A stretch of 64,000 bases of DNA from Larimichthys crocea (lineage: Eukaryota > Chordata > Actinopteri > Sciaenidae), in NCBI RefSeq assembly GCF_000972845.2, contig NC_040018.1, forward strand, positions 9,086,140 to 9,150,139. Direction: 5' to 3'. Within the stretch, counting starts at the first letter, position 1. Every line of letters begins with the position of its first letter. Below the pieces are notes generated by a model. That model saw only the letters and a list, made by a program, of their open reading frames with translations, made no database searches and had not been told where the DNA came from. Shown here one piece after another: positions 38,645 to 49,565 of this stretch. The translations under genes and the position numbers were made by a program.

Positions 38645-39704
38645 TTTTATCCTGAACTTTGACAGTGATCTCCACCAGAGGCTCAGTCTCTCGGTCCAGT
38701 CTCCGTGATATGACTATATCCCCGCTGTCCCGGGTCACGCTGACCGGTGAGCTCTCCACGTCGGGCTCCACCAGCTCAAACGCTGCCGACTGAAACCTCA
38801 CCGGGTTCAGGTTCATCACCACTGAACCGATCCCTGCGTCCTCGGACACGTTGATGAAAACGGGGCTGTCTGATTCCATTACTGACCTGGACTTTCGCTC
38901 TGGTACTTTAATTTGAGATTTAGGTTTCCGTCTCTCCTGTTCGGGGTTCTGCGAGGGCGCCACGGGCCACTGCCGTGGATTGATCTCCACAGCGACGCTC
39001 TGGCTCGTGCGTGGTGGCCACCCGCGGTCCCGGGCAAACACTTTAAACTTAATCGGTTCATCCAGACCGAGGATGGAGTCCACCAGGAGGATGTCTCCGG
39101 TTTTGGGCACAGCGTAAAAACTCCCGTTTTGGGGCCGGGCGAAGTAGATGAGCTCTGCGTTCTTGCCGCTGTCATCGTCCCGCGCGGTGACCGTGTAGAT
39201 CGATGTGCGGAGCGCAGTGGCATCATCCAGGCTCAGTTTCACATCGGCACCGGGAAACGTGGGCTGGTGGTCGTTGGTGTCCAGGACGTCCACTTTGATA
39301 GACGCCACCTCAGCGACTACCGGAGACTCCCCTTCCTCTTTCCGGGAGAGCCCCGCGCATTGCCCGCAACACAAACCAAGACCCAGTGCGTATTCACCCC
39401 GCTCCTCCCGGTCCAGAACCCCAGAAGTCTTCAATAAAATATGCCCCCGTTTGTGGTGCGCAAAGACTCGGAAATTCTCGCTCCCGTCTCCCATGAGTTT
39501 AAAGTGTGCTGCCGCTGTGCCGGATTCACCGGTACCGCACAGCCTCTGCGAGTTGAGCCGCTTTAACGGGACGCTCAGTCCGTTGACCCGGGAGCCCGGA
39601 GATGAGTTCTCAAATACATGCCCGTGAAAGAACGGCACCTGCTCCACGGTCCTGTTTCCGAGGGCGCACGAAACCAAAAGGGGTAAAAACGCAACCCAAA
39701 TCAT
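38642..39704 (-). CDS. First coding exon of a large cadherin-superfamily protein (partial gene)
   Basis: Encodes 354 residues plus one base of the next codon. Residues 1-16 (MIWVAFLPLLVSCALG) are a signal peptide. EC1 runs from about residue 25 to 149, with LDREE at 97-101 and the calcium-site motif DTNDHQP at 142-148. EC2 runs to about 245, with ARDDDSG at 174-180 and FARDRG at 223-228. A basic linker (246-277) precedes a third repeat with SEDAG and LDRET (336-340). Sequons are at N17, N33, N193 and N285. The start is the first in-frame ATG after an in-frame TAA at 39822-39824; the codon at 39750-39752 is GTG, so the longer frame is not used. Coding ends at GAG|GTGAGC, giving a phase-1 intron. 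Known of the family: such proteins are calcium-dependent cell-surface adhesion molecules. The subfamily is inferred only weakly: type III/Hz-cadherin (neural-cadherin-like) is my first guess; FAT, Dachsous or protocadherin-like genes are alternatives. The transmembrane and cytoplasmic parts lie in exons outside the window or unrecognised. Confidence 0.9.
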
Positions 39705-40001
39705 GTCTGGATATCTCAGTGACTCCACTGCACTAAAGCGCTCGTGCCACACCGAAATCCATGGGTGCCCTCGTTCCTTGGGGATATTTCTCCTCTTTCC
39801 CTTTATGATCCAAAACTTCCATTAAATTGGAACGCAAATATTTGTTGGCTCCATACTTCATCTCGACGCAGAAGAACTTTGTGTTTTGAACTGTGTGTCC
39901 TCCTCCTCTCCTGCTCTCCTCTGTTTGCTGTTTCACCAGCAGCGCTGTCTGTCTGTGCGCGTCCGAGGAAAAAAATGCTTCTTACAGCTCGAGTGCGCGC
40001 T

Positions 40002-40003
<2 letters not shown>
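39705..40003 (-). promoter_or_regulatory. 5' leader and proximal promoter of the cadherin gene
   Basis: This is the stretch directly upstream of the cadherin ATG on the minus strand. It lies in the same CpG-rich patch as the exon, with an in-frame stop at 39822-39824. No clear TATA box was seen in a sensible place; a CpG-type promoter with dispersed starts is the likely kind. The transcription start cannot be placed from sequence alone. The GA-rich tract at 40004-40066 borders it upstream. Confidence 0.5.
39733..39762 (-). CDS. Upstream ORF in the cadherin 5' leader (9 residues)
   Basis: An out-of-frame ATG with G at +4 (context CCCATGG) opens a nine-codon ORF, MDFGVARAL, ending in TAG 28 bases before the cadherin ATG. 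It would be translated first by a scanning ribosome if the transcript starts upstream of 39762. Short uORFs of this kind usually lower main-ORF translation. It is a prediction from sequence; the -3 base is C, so the start context is only moderate. Confidence 0.4.
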   Translation of the reverse strand: MDFGVARAL

Positions 40004-40062
<59 letters not shown>

Positions 40063-40066
40063 CTCT
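40004..40066. repeat. Compound (CT)n(ATCT)n microsatellite in the promoter region
   Basis: About 21 CT units pass into four ATCT units. On the gene strand this reads GATA/GA repeats about 300-360 bases upstream of the cadherin ATG, so it lies in the promoter or the far 5' leader. Polypurine GA tracts in promoters can bind GAGA-type factors or form triplex DNA; that is inference. Confidence 0.95.
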
Positions 40067-40445
40067 GCGTGCGTTGTTTCCGACAGATCTCACCCGGGTA
40101 TCACACTTAATCCACCTTACGTTTGAGTTGCTGCAAAGTGTGCGCAGCACACGTCGGCTCTGATTTTGAAATGGATCAAAGCTCTCATTGGAAGGAAATC
40201 AGTTTTGTTTGCCACGCAAATGGCCCGATGGTACGTGGTTCATCACGAGGATGTCACACAGAACCGGCTGTTTTACGCATGCATTGCCAAATCATCCAGC
40301 GCAATGCATTTGTAGCAGAGTGATGCAGCCTTAACGGAGCCTCTCATCGGAAATTAACTTCTCAGCAAAGGTTAGCTGCGAGTGGAATTAACTCGTGCTT
40401 GTGCGCGCGCACAAACACCAACACTGTCATAGACAACAATTGTCT

Positions 40446-40475
40446 GTGTATGTGTGTGTGTGCGTGTTTGTGTGT
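40446..40475. repeat. (TG)n microsatellite
   Basis: Imperfect TG units about 750 bases upstream of the cadherin ATG. Confidence 0.9.
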
Positions 40476-43400
40476 CAGGGCGATCCTCGGGGAAACAACC
40501 CAGCCACCCTTCTCCCTGTGATCAATGTCCAGTCTTGCACGTCCAGATCCATCACTCCTCTTTCCAATAACACGTCAGGCCATTGGATTAAAATAATGTA
40601 AAAATCGATCATTTTAAAACGCCTCCAGGGAGGCAAAGAGAAAATAAAGGCTTACAGCTCCAGGCAGGGTCTCACAACGACTCCAGAGCTGTCTTTATGT
40701 CACAGACAAGTGCCCTATTTGAACATGTTCATCACCCACTCTGTTTTGTTTTGGAGTTTTCAGTCTCCGGGGGCGTCTGTGAAAGTTTCAGACAGATCCC
40801 CAGTAACATAAAGAACAGTCTCAAATTTAATATAACAGATATTCACTTTCACATCAGCTCTTTTATATCCCCTCCCTGGATGGAATTCAATACTGAAGAC
40901 CAAGAACAAAACCATTTTTCCATGTGTATTCCTGCTATTAAATATGTTTGTGGACCCAAAGCATGCTGCATGGTCATTATCTCATTCAAAGCACCAGTCT
41001 TCTGTGTGCTTTTGTGCCGTTTGAACTCCTACTCACTAAAACACTGCAACCTGTGCAGTTTTAAAGTTTAAAATCAGCAGTCCTTGGATAACACGAGTTT
41101 CAGGCTTTACACCAAAGCTGTGTTCATATATTCAAGCAAAGTTTGGTTTCGCGTGGGAGTGAAAATCCTTCGGTATTTAGCATAACATTTAAAATCAGTA
41201 TGTCAAGGTGAGTTCACTCTGCAGTGTTTCACAGGTGAATAGCACAGTTTTGATGTCAAGGGATACATATAATTAGGAAATCGCAGCACAAAGAAATGCA
41301 CCACAGTGAATGATGTGGTAGACGATTGAGCCATTACCTTGACTTAAAATTTCAGAATTATACACTTCAGACATCCATTATATGCGTCTGTGCAAAACTA
41401 TTTCCGATAAATAAGCAAAGGTTGTATAACACAGATTGTGGCCTTGGCCACATGAAACGCATAAAATTGAACAGGGAGGTATTCATTTGAATACAGCTTT
41501 ACCTGCTCAGAAAGGGACCATGCTGATCAGGTTGAAATCACATGACTGATTATCTTGACCCACAAGTGGATTTTCCTCCCTTGTTTAAAAAAAATATCCA
41601 TTATGAGTAATACTGAGTAATGTTTCTGAAGTGTCTGTACTTCAACTTAAGTAATAAATTCAAGTTAATACAATAATTTAAACGCAGGACTTCAGCTTAT
41701 AATTGAATATTTTTTTTATTGCATGGTTTAACTTGATGAATCATTTTTCCTGCAATAGTTATTTGATTAAAACATACTTACATACAGTAATAATAATAAC
41801 AATGATTTGATTCTCTCTTGCTCATTAATTTAACACAGCTGACTGGTGAAATTATTTCATAAATTAATTACAAATCAAAAAAAAGCAACGGACTCTTTAT
41901 TACAACACCTGGTACCTTTATAAGGTCTTATTTACATAAATGTTGTCCGAGGTTTGGTTAGTTAAGGTTAAGATTTGTACTGTACCTCTGTCCCCTGTAT
42001 TGTATTTTATTGTATTGTGCTGTACAGTAGTGCATTATATTGTGTTATTTTGTCTGGGTTAGTCCTTCATCCTATTCCAATTGAAATCTATTAATAGACA
42101 AAAGGGAAAGGCCGATTTTTCTCTGTGGTATCATTTCCGTCATATGAAGTGCATCGCCATAAACACATTTTCAAAAGGAAAACAAACAGAGGGAGAAAAA
42201 GAAAGTGACAGACAGAGATAGATTTGGTCAGCTGTTAAGTCTGACTGTGGAGTAATATTCCCCACTGTGGCAGTGACAATGGCCCAGTGAGCAGCAGACT
42301 GAATCATCTCTTCCTCTCATCTCTTTCTGTATCTGTGTGCATCTTTGTCGGATTTTAAAATAAAACTCAATATGTATAATGCATCCCTCCCGTAACTGTT
42401 TGCTTATTCATGTTGCAGTCCAGAGACTGTCAGTATTAAAGACAGCTCTTCAGATGATCACGTCTCTGGAAACGTTACACATCCCAGTCTCCAAGCCAAT
42501 AGACATTTGAAGATACAAGTACTGAAATCATGACAACAATGCTGTGACACACTTTCTATTAAACTGGACTTTTCTGTGCTGATATGACATTGGGCAAAGA
42601 AATAAGATTGCAGTAACACTTTATTCAGACAGGGTCAAAACACCTGTGGGTGTTGTGTATGTGACTGAGTCTACCCGGCAGAACGATGTGCCAAAAATAC
42701 AATATGAACACTGCAGAAGAAAATCAAAGGGGCGGCATAATACAGCACAATATTTCAAAAGCATCAATGGTGCCTTTAAACAAACATTCATTATTTGAAC
42801 TGTCTGAAGTGTGGAAAAGATTTATTTGTTTTTTGTTTTTTTTTAAATTAAAAACACATATTGAATATTTGTACCATCACGTATTAAAGGGCCAACCTTG
42901 GCCTCATTCAATATTTTTTTTTATGATCGTCAGCAAACCTAATGAAAACACCAAAGCCAACAATGCATTAATCCGCCTCTCTCTGTATTTTCTGTCCTGC
43001 TCACCCTGGCTGTGGCACTCAAACCTACTGGCTCTTACTGAACACCTAAAACCTGTATACACTGTAATTTTTAGCAACATTTAACATGGATAAATAATGC
43101 AATTGTTTGGGGACTATTTTCAGCAGCGGATTAATCACGGTGATCAGCGAACACCATCAACAGTTTAGAAAAACACAGTCAAGACTTTTTAATTCTACAT
43201 GTGTTAAGTACAGAAACTGAACTGAGTAACAGTGCTTATGAGTAATAAGTGAAGTGAAATAATTCAATAATATGTATTATGTTTTGCCCAACCACACTTA
43301 TATTTGATACAGTTCAATTAGGATCATTTGTATCTCAGAAACAACCTGGAGACAAGAATCGTGCCCACCGATATTGTCATTTTTAGATCCCTTGGCTACC

Positions 43401-44136
43401 CTTGTCATAAAGTTTGGCCGCCTTAGACAGTGAGCAGCAAAGTGAGAATGGTTGGCACTGAACCTGTCATCTTCTATTCATTATCATGACAACTGACAGA
43501 CTGTGCTGAAGATCATTCAAATCCATGCAGACCCACTAAATCTCAATAAAGTGGAACGTCAATCTGGCTCTGGCTCTACCAAGCAGTTTTCACGTCTGGG
43601 GTTTGTCCCCCTAGAACAAGAACAAGCTGTTAGATTGACACAACACACACTCCCCTAACTGCTATTGATTATTCTGCCTGCCCATCTTAACAACCCAACC
43701 AGTCTTAATTCTCTTTCTATCCGTATTCATCCTCCTCTCGCACTGTCCTTCCCATTGCAAACCCAAATTTCAATTAGTGGATTATCAGCTGTGGAACACA
43801 TTGTCCCCAAAATTCTTTTTTTCTTTCTTTACAAACGAAGCATCAGCTTCAGGTCTGTTGAAGATGTGCACACATAGGGACTGGATAGCATTGCTGTGGT
43901 TTACAGAGTGCTTGGCAGAGAAAAAAGAGGGAGGTGTGAGTTCATTATCCAGACATACAATTTCTCTTTCTCCCACCTGCAACAGGCTAGCCATCAGGGG
44001 AAATATCTTGATAGGACGATAAAGAAAACAGAGACAGGGAATATGCTCAATAGCGCTTTGGAGAGGCGCCAATTGGACTTTGCTGCTAACACAATCTGGA
44101 GATCCACTGGGCTGTAAATTGGCTGGGTATAATGTC

Positions 44137-44152
44137 GGTGTGTGTGTGTGTG
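44137..44152. repeat. (TG)n microsatellite
   Basis: Eight TG units followed by further TGTG-rich sequence. Confidence 0.9.
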
Positions 44153-44228
44153 CTTGTGTATGTTATGTGTGGGTGTGTCAGATAGTGGATAGGGACATTC
44201 AGGAATGCTAGCCTGGAGCTTCTAAGGA

Positions 44229-44256
44229 AGCAAACAAACAAACAAACAAACAAACA
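44229..44256. repeat. (CAAA)n microsatellite
   Basis: Six to seven perfect CAAA units. Confidence 0.95.
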
Positions 44257-46144
44257 TGGAGTTTTGGATCTAAATCCTTGTCATTTGTGCCATAAGGCTT
44301 AGTTACACATGGTTTTCATCTGACATGTTGGATTTCTATGTTACACACAGGAATTTTTTTTCATGTGGGGGTCTTGTTCGACTACAAAACAGCAAAGATC
44401 TCAAAATCAGTCAAAAGAAAAGCAAACAAAGCCATACTTTAGATATGTCCGATATCTATAGTGGAATATGGTTTAGATACTTGACGTATGGTAGAACAAG
44501 CAAGACTAACATAGACTCAATTTTTCGCTTTCACTTTATATGTAAATCATGTCCTGTTAATGACTTACACTGTCACTTTAGTTCATAAATTCATAATTCA
44601 TGAATCTAAATGCCAGTGAAATAACGTAGTGATAATGTATAAATACAAGAGAAGGAAGATCAGATCTGCTTCCGTGTGGTCACACCTTTTGACAGGACAG
44701 ACTTAATTAAATCGAGAGTGCCATTTAGAATCTGATCTCAGCTTCAGAATCTTCTGAAATGTCACTGGCGCCTTATGGTGGACTTATTTTTTTTGACACC
44801 AGTGATGTGGAAACAAAAGTTCTGTAAGCTGGTCACCAGTTGTACCTTTTGTATCAACTTGCTCAAGCCTGAACTGAACAGGACAGCCCATCTTCACTTC
44901 AGAGCACTGACACAACAAAGACAGAAAGCAGAAATGTAGCAGTTGTGTCACTGCTCAAGTCGTGAATAATCAGGGGTCATCTCCTTGGGTCTCGCTCCAC
45001 CTCAGCCCGGTCAGTCCCACAGGGCTGGCCCTCTGGGTGCTTGGGGCTAGTGGCATATCACACAATGTTGTCAGTTGTAGCAAGAGTGTAGAAGAGCATG
45101 TCGAATCTCACTAAAATCAGTGATATTCCTAAAGCGTAAACAATCACTGTGAAGCTTAGGGGACTTCCAGTGCACATGACTGTGCATTTAAGACTTCCTG
45201 TGGGAAAGAGTGCAGAGAATGTCTGACTTTGTAGTCACAAATGCCCAGATGGCAATAGGAACCTGGAATCTATTGACTGATTCCACTCTGCATATGGTCA
45301 AGGTAGCCTCATTAATGACAAGGTTGATTTGAAAGGTAGAACATGAGTGTAGAATCAGAGTGTGACTACTATTCTTTCTTGGAAAACATGTGGTTGTAAA
45401 GACAGACAAAAGAAAACAGGCGATACCTTCGAGAGTTCTGCACACGCTGCATCACAATGTATGAATCATGAAGTCCTTTGAAGCCGAGATGTCATAGAGA
45501 CATCCACGCTGCAATTCCTCGTTCTCCCCGATCATGAGCACCAGTCTACCTAACCATCAAACTTGAATATGTGCTATAAGGCTGGTAATTTCCTCAGATT
45601 GGGTTAAATATAACACAAAGAACAGTGAACAGAAGTGCATGTCAGATGGTCAGACGGCACTGAAAAATTTGAAGGATTGTGTCTGACCATTTTTATAACT
45701 TTTAAAACCAGCAAGCATGACCTCGTCAGGCAGTGGCCTGTCTAATGTGATATGATGGTTACAGGATTTGAACTTGTTTCTCAAGTTCTCTTCATTGTAC
45801 ACAACCTCTTCTCACTTCTCATGCTACACGTTGCATACATATGAACACCACCGAGGAAAGATTGTCCAAAAGTGTGCAACCATTTTCCATTTAAACAATA
45901 ATTGCATTTCTTTCTTCTCTATGATGGTAGGATTTTTGTGTGTTGCCTTAGGGACCACTGCAAACACTTCTATGTTTAAATGTTGTGGGCTGACATGTCA
46001 TTTAATTTGCTTTGAGCACAGTCCAACTTTAAATCAGCACTGTACACCTGCTTATCCAGAGCAAGAGGGCCATAGACTGTGCTCTAAAAGTCCAAAAAGA
46101 AAGTGACAAGAATATTATTATTATGCTAATCCTGTTACCTCTAA

Positions 46145-46167
46145 TGACCTGTAATGACCTGAGGTCA
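46145..46167. promoter_or_regulatory. DR4 plus everted half-site: nuclear-receptor-like motif
   Basis: TGACCT at 46145-46150 and 46155-46160 are separated by four bases. Read on the minus strand this is AGGTCA-TTAC-AGGTCA, a perfect direct repeat 4 (the element type used by thyroid hormone receptor, LXR and others with RXR). A third half-site, AGGTCA at 46162-46167, is everted with one base between. It lies about 6.4 kb upstream of the cadherin start. Activity is not shown by sequence. Confidence 0.35.
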
Positions 46168-46639
46168 TTGGGTCTCAAATACTTTTGACAGGCTCACTGT
46201 CACATGCAAAACATTATAACGCCCAAACTGTGAATGAGTTGTAAGTTGGGCAGCAGGCAAAACCCATCCTACACTTCAGGTTCAATAAAGTCAGCCAGCA
46301 GATCTAAATGCTGTAAACATTGCCACTGACTCTGATGCACGCTCCATTGTCACTGATCCCTGGCATCAAGTGTACTAAAGCTGGCAGAAGAAAGATGTGC
46401 ATGGGAAAGCTGCTAAACACAAACAAGTAAAATCAAGTGAAGTTAAAAGCCATTCTTAACTATATTTTTCCAGTATTATAACAAATATGACAATATTCCA
46501 TATTTTATATGTAATGTAATCTGTACAATTTGAAGTGTTTAGTATTATATATTATTTATTCTGAATGTAACATTTTCCGATTAAGACATGGGATAGCTGA
46601 TGATAATATTTAGGTTTTATGAGCATTCTTTGGACAGGT

Positions 46640-46986
46640 GAACAGCACTTTGATCTCATTCTGGGTTTTTACTATAGCCATTTTACGCATAGCCTCTTGC
46701 CTGTTTATGGTCAGATCTGTGCCATGTAAACAAACCAATGCACCGCTGGATTCTCTTAGTGTTACTACAAACTTGACTGTTACTGATTTAAATCATTTTC
46801 GGGCTGTGGGTGAAGCTAAAGCACAGGGACAGTTTCCTCTGTGTAACTTGGTCACTTTATTGTCCGCTTCAATCGTAGGACAACTGAACACGACAAATGT
46901 TATACGTCACCTCAATATTTTACCTCATATCATATCATTTTGTGACTTTGGGCTATACAAATAAAATTGATTTGATTTGATTTGAT
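46640..46986 (+). mobile_element. Retrotransposon-like 3' end with (GATTT)n tail
   Basis: The stretch ends in 'gactttgggctatacaaata', then AAATTGATTTGATTTGATTTGAT, the simple-repeat tail typical of fish LINE or LINE-dependent elements. The body shows no intact reading frame related to reverse transcriptase. Confidence 0.6.
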
Positions 46987-49173
46987 ATCACTCCGCCGGT
47001 CTTAACCATCACTTACATTATAGGCAAGGTATACCATAATATATAGTTACTGGTCTAAATAAAATACATCTACAATAGTTATTATTCATTAAAATATGCC
47101 AGTGCCAATAAACAAATAAATAAGGTAATCTATAAAATCTAAAAAAGTCTTCACAAAAGTACATCTCATCTTACACCTACAAGAAACAAACAAACAATAA
47201 ATGCCCATATTTGTGGTCAGAAGCTAAAAGAAACCTACTTATAAATATGAAAGACTTGGCTATAAACAGGCTGGGTATATGTGCAAATGTCACAACCTTT
47301 TCATTACATGAATTAATTAAACAGGAATATTAGTGGGGATATTCAGTTTCATTAGCCATGTACACAACTTAGTAGGAATATTGTCATTTCTGGGATAAGG
47401 CCTAAAACTGGAATATTGTTTGCATGTAACTGCAGTCATTGTAACATACTGCATTAGCATATATGTTAGAATAAAACATTGATGGAAAAAAGAAAGAACT
47501 CAATCAGTCAGAATAGTGCAGCCCACTCACACTGACTGGTTCACTCGAGAGTGCACATTTACAGGAAAACCAATCATCATCATACAGTGTCAAACCACAG
47601 ACTCACCTGTGCTTAGCTCTTCAGCAGACTACTTCTGCTGCTGTTCTGTGCTGTCATTAGTCTTAATGCTTTATTCAGCCACTTTCTTCCTAGCTGCACC
47701 TGCTATGTTCCGCTTTTATGTACCACAGGGGATTATGCACTGCTGGTCAAAGTCTAATGCAAGTGCAGCATTTGGGAGTAAAAGCAGATCTCACAATCCC
47801 CACTGCCATGTTTCACCATCAATAAGCCTTTTAGTGTTAATATGTGAACATGTGCACACACCCATTGCTTTCGTGATTCATGTTTCTAAAGACATTATCA
47901 GTAACACAAACAAAGAATTAAATAAAAACAAAGGAGTCATCATAATAGAGCACCTAATGGAACATAAGAGTACCTTTAGAGCATCGGCCTGGAAAGCTAT
48001 AAAAATGAACTGTACTGCCTGTCAGTTTCACTGGGCAGGATGTGGAAACTCAAAGCGCTCCAAACTGCTCTAACTACTAATTGAGTCAGAGAATCATAAT
48101 TCCAAATTCCCTGTCCTCTTACTTCGGAGAATAGAGCAGAAACTCAGTGGATACAATTCTGTTTTTACTTCCTTTTAATAATGCATGAAAGCGAATAGAT
48201 TCATTTTCCCCCTCTGTTCAATATTTAAGTGCACAAGGCTACCACTGATCCTTAGTGAATCTGTTCCCCTGCTTATGCTGCATTGAGCACCTCCTCAGTA
48301 AGTGCCCCAATATCTCAGTCTTGATTCTCTGACACCATCTGAGGCAGAGGACTAATATTGTATGGATTCCCTAGTAAAAAGGAGCCCATATATCACGGTT
48401 ACTGGGCCAGCAGATAATTTCCTCAAGCCGTGCTATAGAGGATCAGCCGGCTGAGGTATTAAAGAGAGGCATAGTTCGGCTGGTGAATTGAACCCCATTA
48501 CAGCTGGATCAAGTCTCTGCCACACCTCTCTCTCTGTCTACAGTATCTACTCTATCTAATATTTTACTCTTTCTGCCTGCCATGTGTGTCCTGGCTATAC
48601 TACTCCTTTTTAAAGAAAGCAGTGCACACAGTGAATATTTCCGCTTCCTCTTTATAAGAAATTAGTAACTTATATAAGTTCACATTTCCACATTATGGCT
48701 GCAAATGAAGAATTAAATGGTTTTATATGTAATCAGATTAAAGTAATGGTCTATAGCAGGGGTGTCCAAAGTATGACCCGGGGGCCCACAGCTTAGTTTT
48801 TATAATACATTATTTATGGATTGTCAGATACTGTATGGATAAAAGATCTGGATTTTTTGGTTAATATAATGAAGGATTTGGATGCACTTAATGCTAACCT
48901 CTAAGGACATAACTGCTGGTGTTATATATCTGTAGATGTGACACAAAATATTACTTTCTGAGTGATCTTGTGAAAGAAAAGAGCAAGGTTGAAACATTTT
49001 AAACTTAAATGTTAACAGACTCTACATTATTTATAATAAGTCATGTTTAGAATGAACATGAGGTTAAGATTTGTATCAGCTTTATGAAAACTCATGAAAA
49101 AAGAAATGATAAAAGGACAATTACTAAACATAGAACATTTATAGATACAATTTAAAAATAGAATAATAAAAAG

Positions 49174-49191
49174 TTAAAAAAAAAAAAAAAT
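49174..49191. repeat. Poly(A) tract inside the hAT element
   Basis: About 16 A residues at the left boundary of the LINE-like segment. Confidence 0.85.
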
Positions 49192-49209
49192 TAAAATTGA
49201 CGACATCAC

Positions 49210-49565
49210 AAGAAGGCCAATCTGTAAAAAATTAGTTTTAAGAAGTGATTTAAAAGAATTTACTGATTTGGCGAGCCTTAGCTTTTTGGGCAGGTCGTTC
49301 CAGAGTCGAGGGGCCCTGATCGAAAAGGCGCAATCAGATCTAGTTTTTAACCTTGACCCTGGAACAACCAGATCTGCCCCGAGGATCTAAGGCTGCAAGT
49401 TGGTTCATAGGGGGTTAACATGTCTGCAATATAATTAGGATCCAGACACTCGCAGGCTTTAAAAGTGATCAGCAAAATCTTAAAACCAATCCTAAAATGC
49501 ACAGGAAACCAGTGAAGTGAAGCTAAAATTGGTGAGATGTGATGTTGTCTGTTAAAACCGTTTAG
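49210..49565 (-). pseudogene. LINE reverse-transcriptase C-terminal remnant inside the hAT element
   Basis: Read on the minus strand in shifting frames this gives fragments resembling the tail of teleost non-LTR retrotransposon proteins: a FKIL-like stretch followed by a TFKAL-like one, then LRSSGQ, then a RLWN-like region before a KSxLKT-like end. Stops and frameshifts make it a pseudogene. Many fish repeats carry this segment, so the exact LINE clade (Rex1, L2 or other) is not assigned. Confidence 0.5.

Larger units (their letters stand above)
38690..40120. promoter_or_regulatory. CpG-rich patch over the first exon
   Basis: CG dinucleotides are visibly dense here (for example ccgcggtcccgggc near 39022 and cgcgcggtgacc near 39180) while they are scarce in the flanking tens of kilobases. 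The patch covers the coding exon and its leader, as expected of an unmethylated vertebrate promoter island. No ratio was calculated. Confidence 0.6.

Noticed and set aside
38431..38708. Plus-strand frames rich in SLSLSL
   Set aside because: Translation of the (TC)n microsatellite and the antisense of the exon.
38913..39627. Two long plus-strand open frames opposite the cadherin exon
   Set aside because: They are antisense shadows of a GC-rich coding exon and have no recognisable protein features.
39705..39752. N-terminal extension of the cadherin frame by 16 residues
   Set aside because: The upstream codon at 39750-39752 is GTG, not ATG. The ATG at 39704 starts directly at a signal peptide and is the first in-frame ATG after a stop.
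39744..40163. Plus-strand frames with LSLSLSLS and IYLSIYLS
   Set aside because: Translation of the (CT)n(ATCT)n microsatellite in the promoter region.
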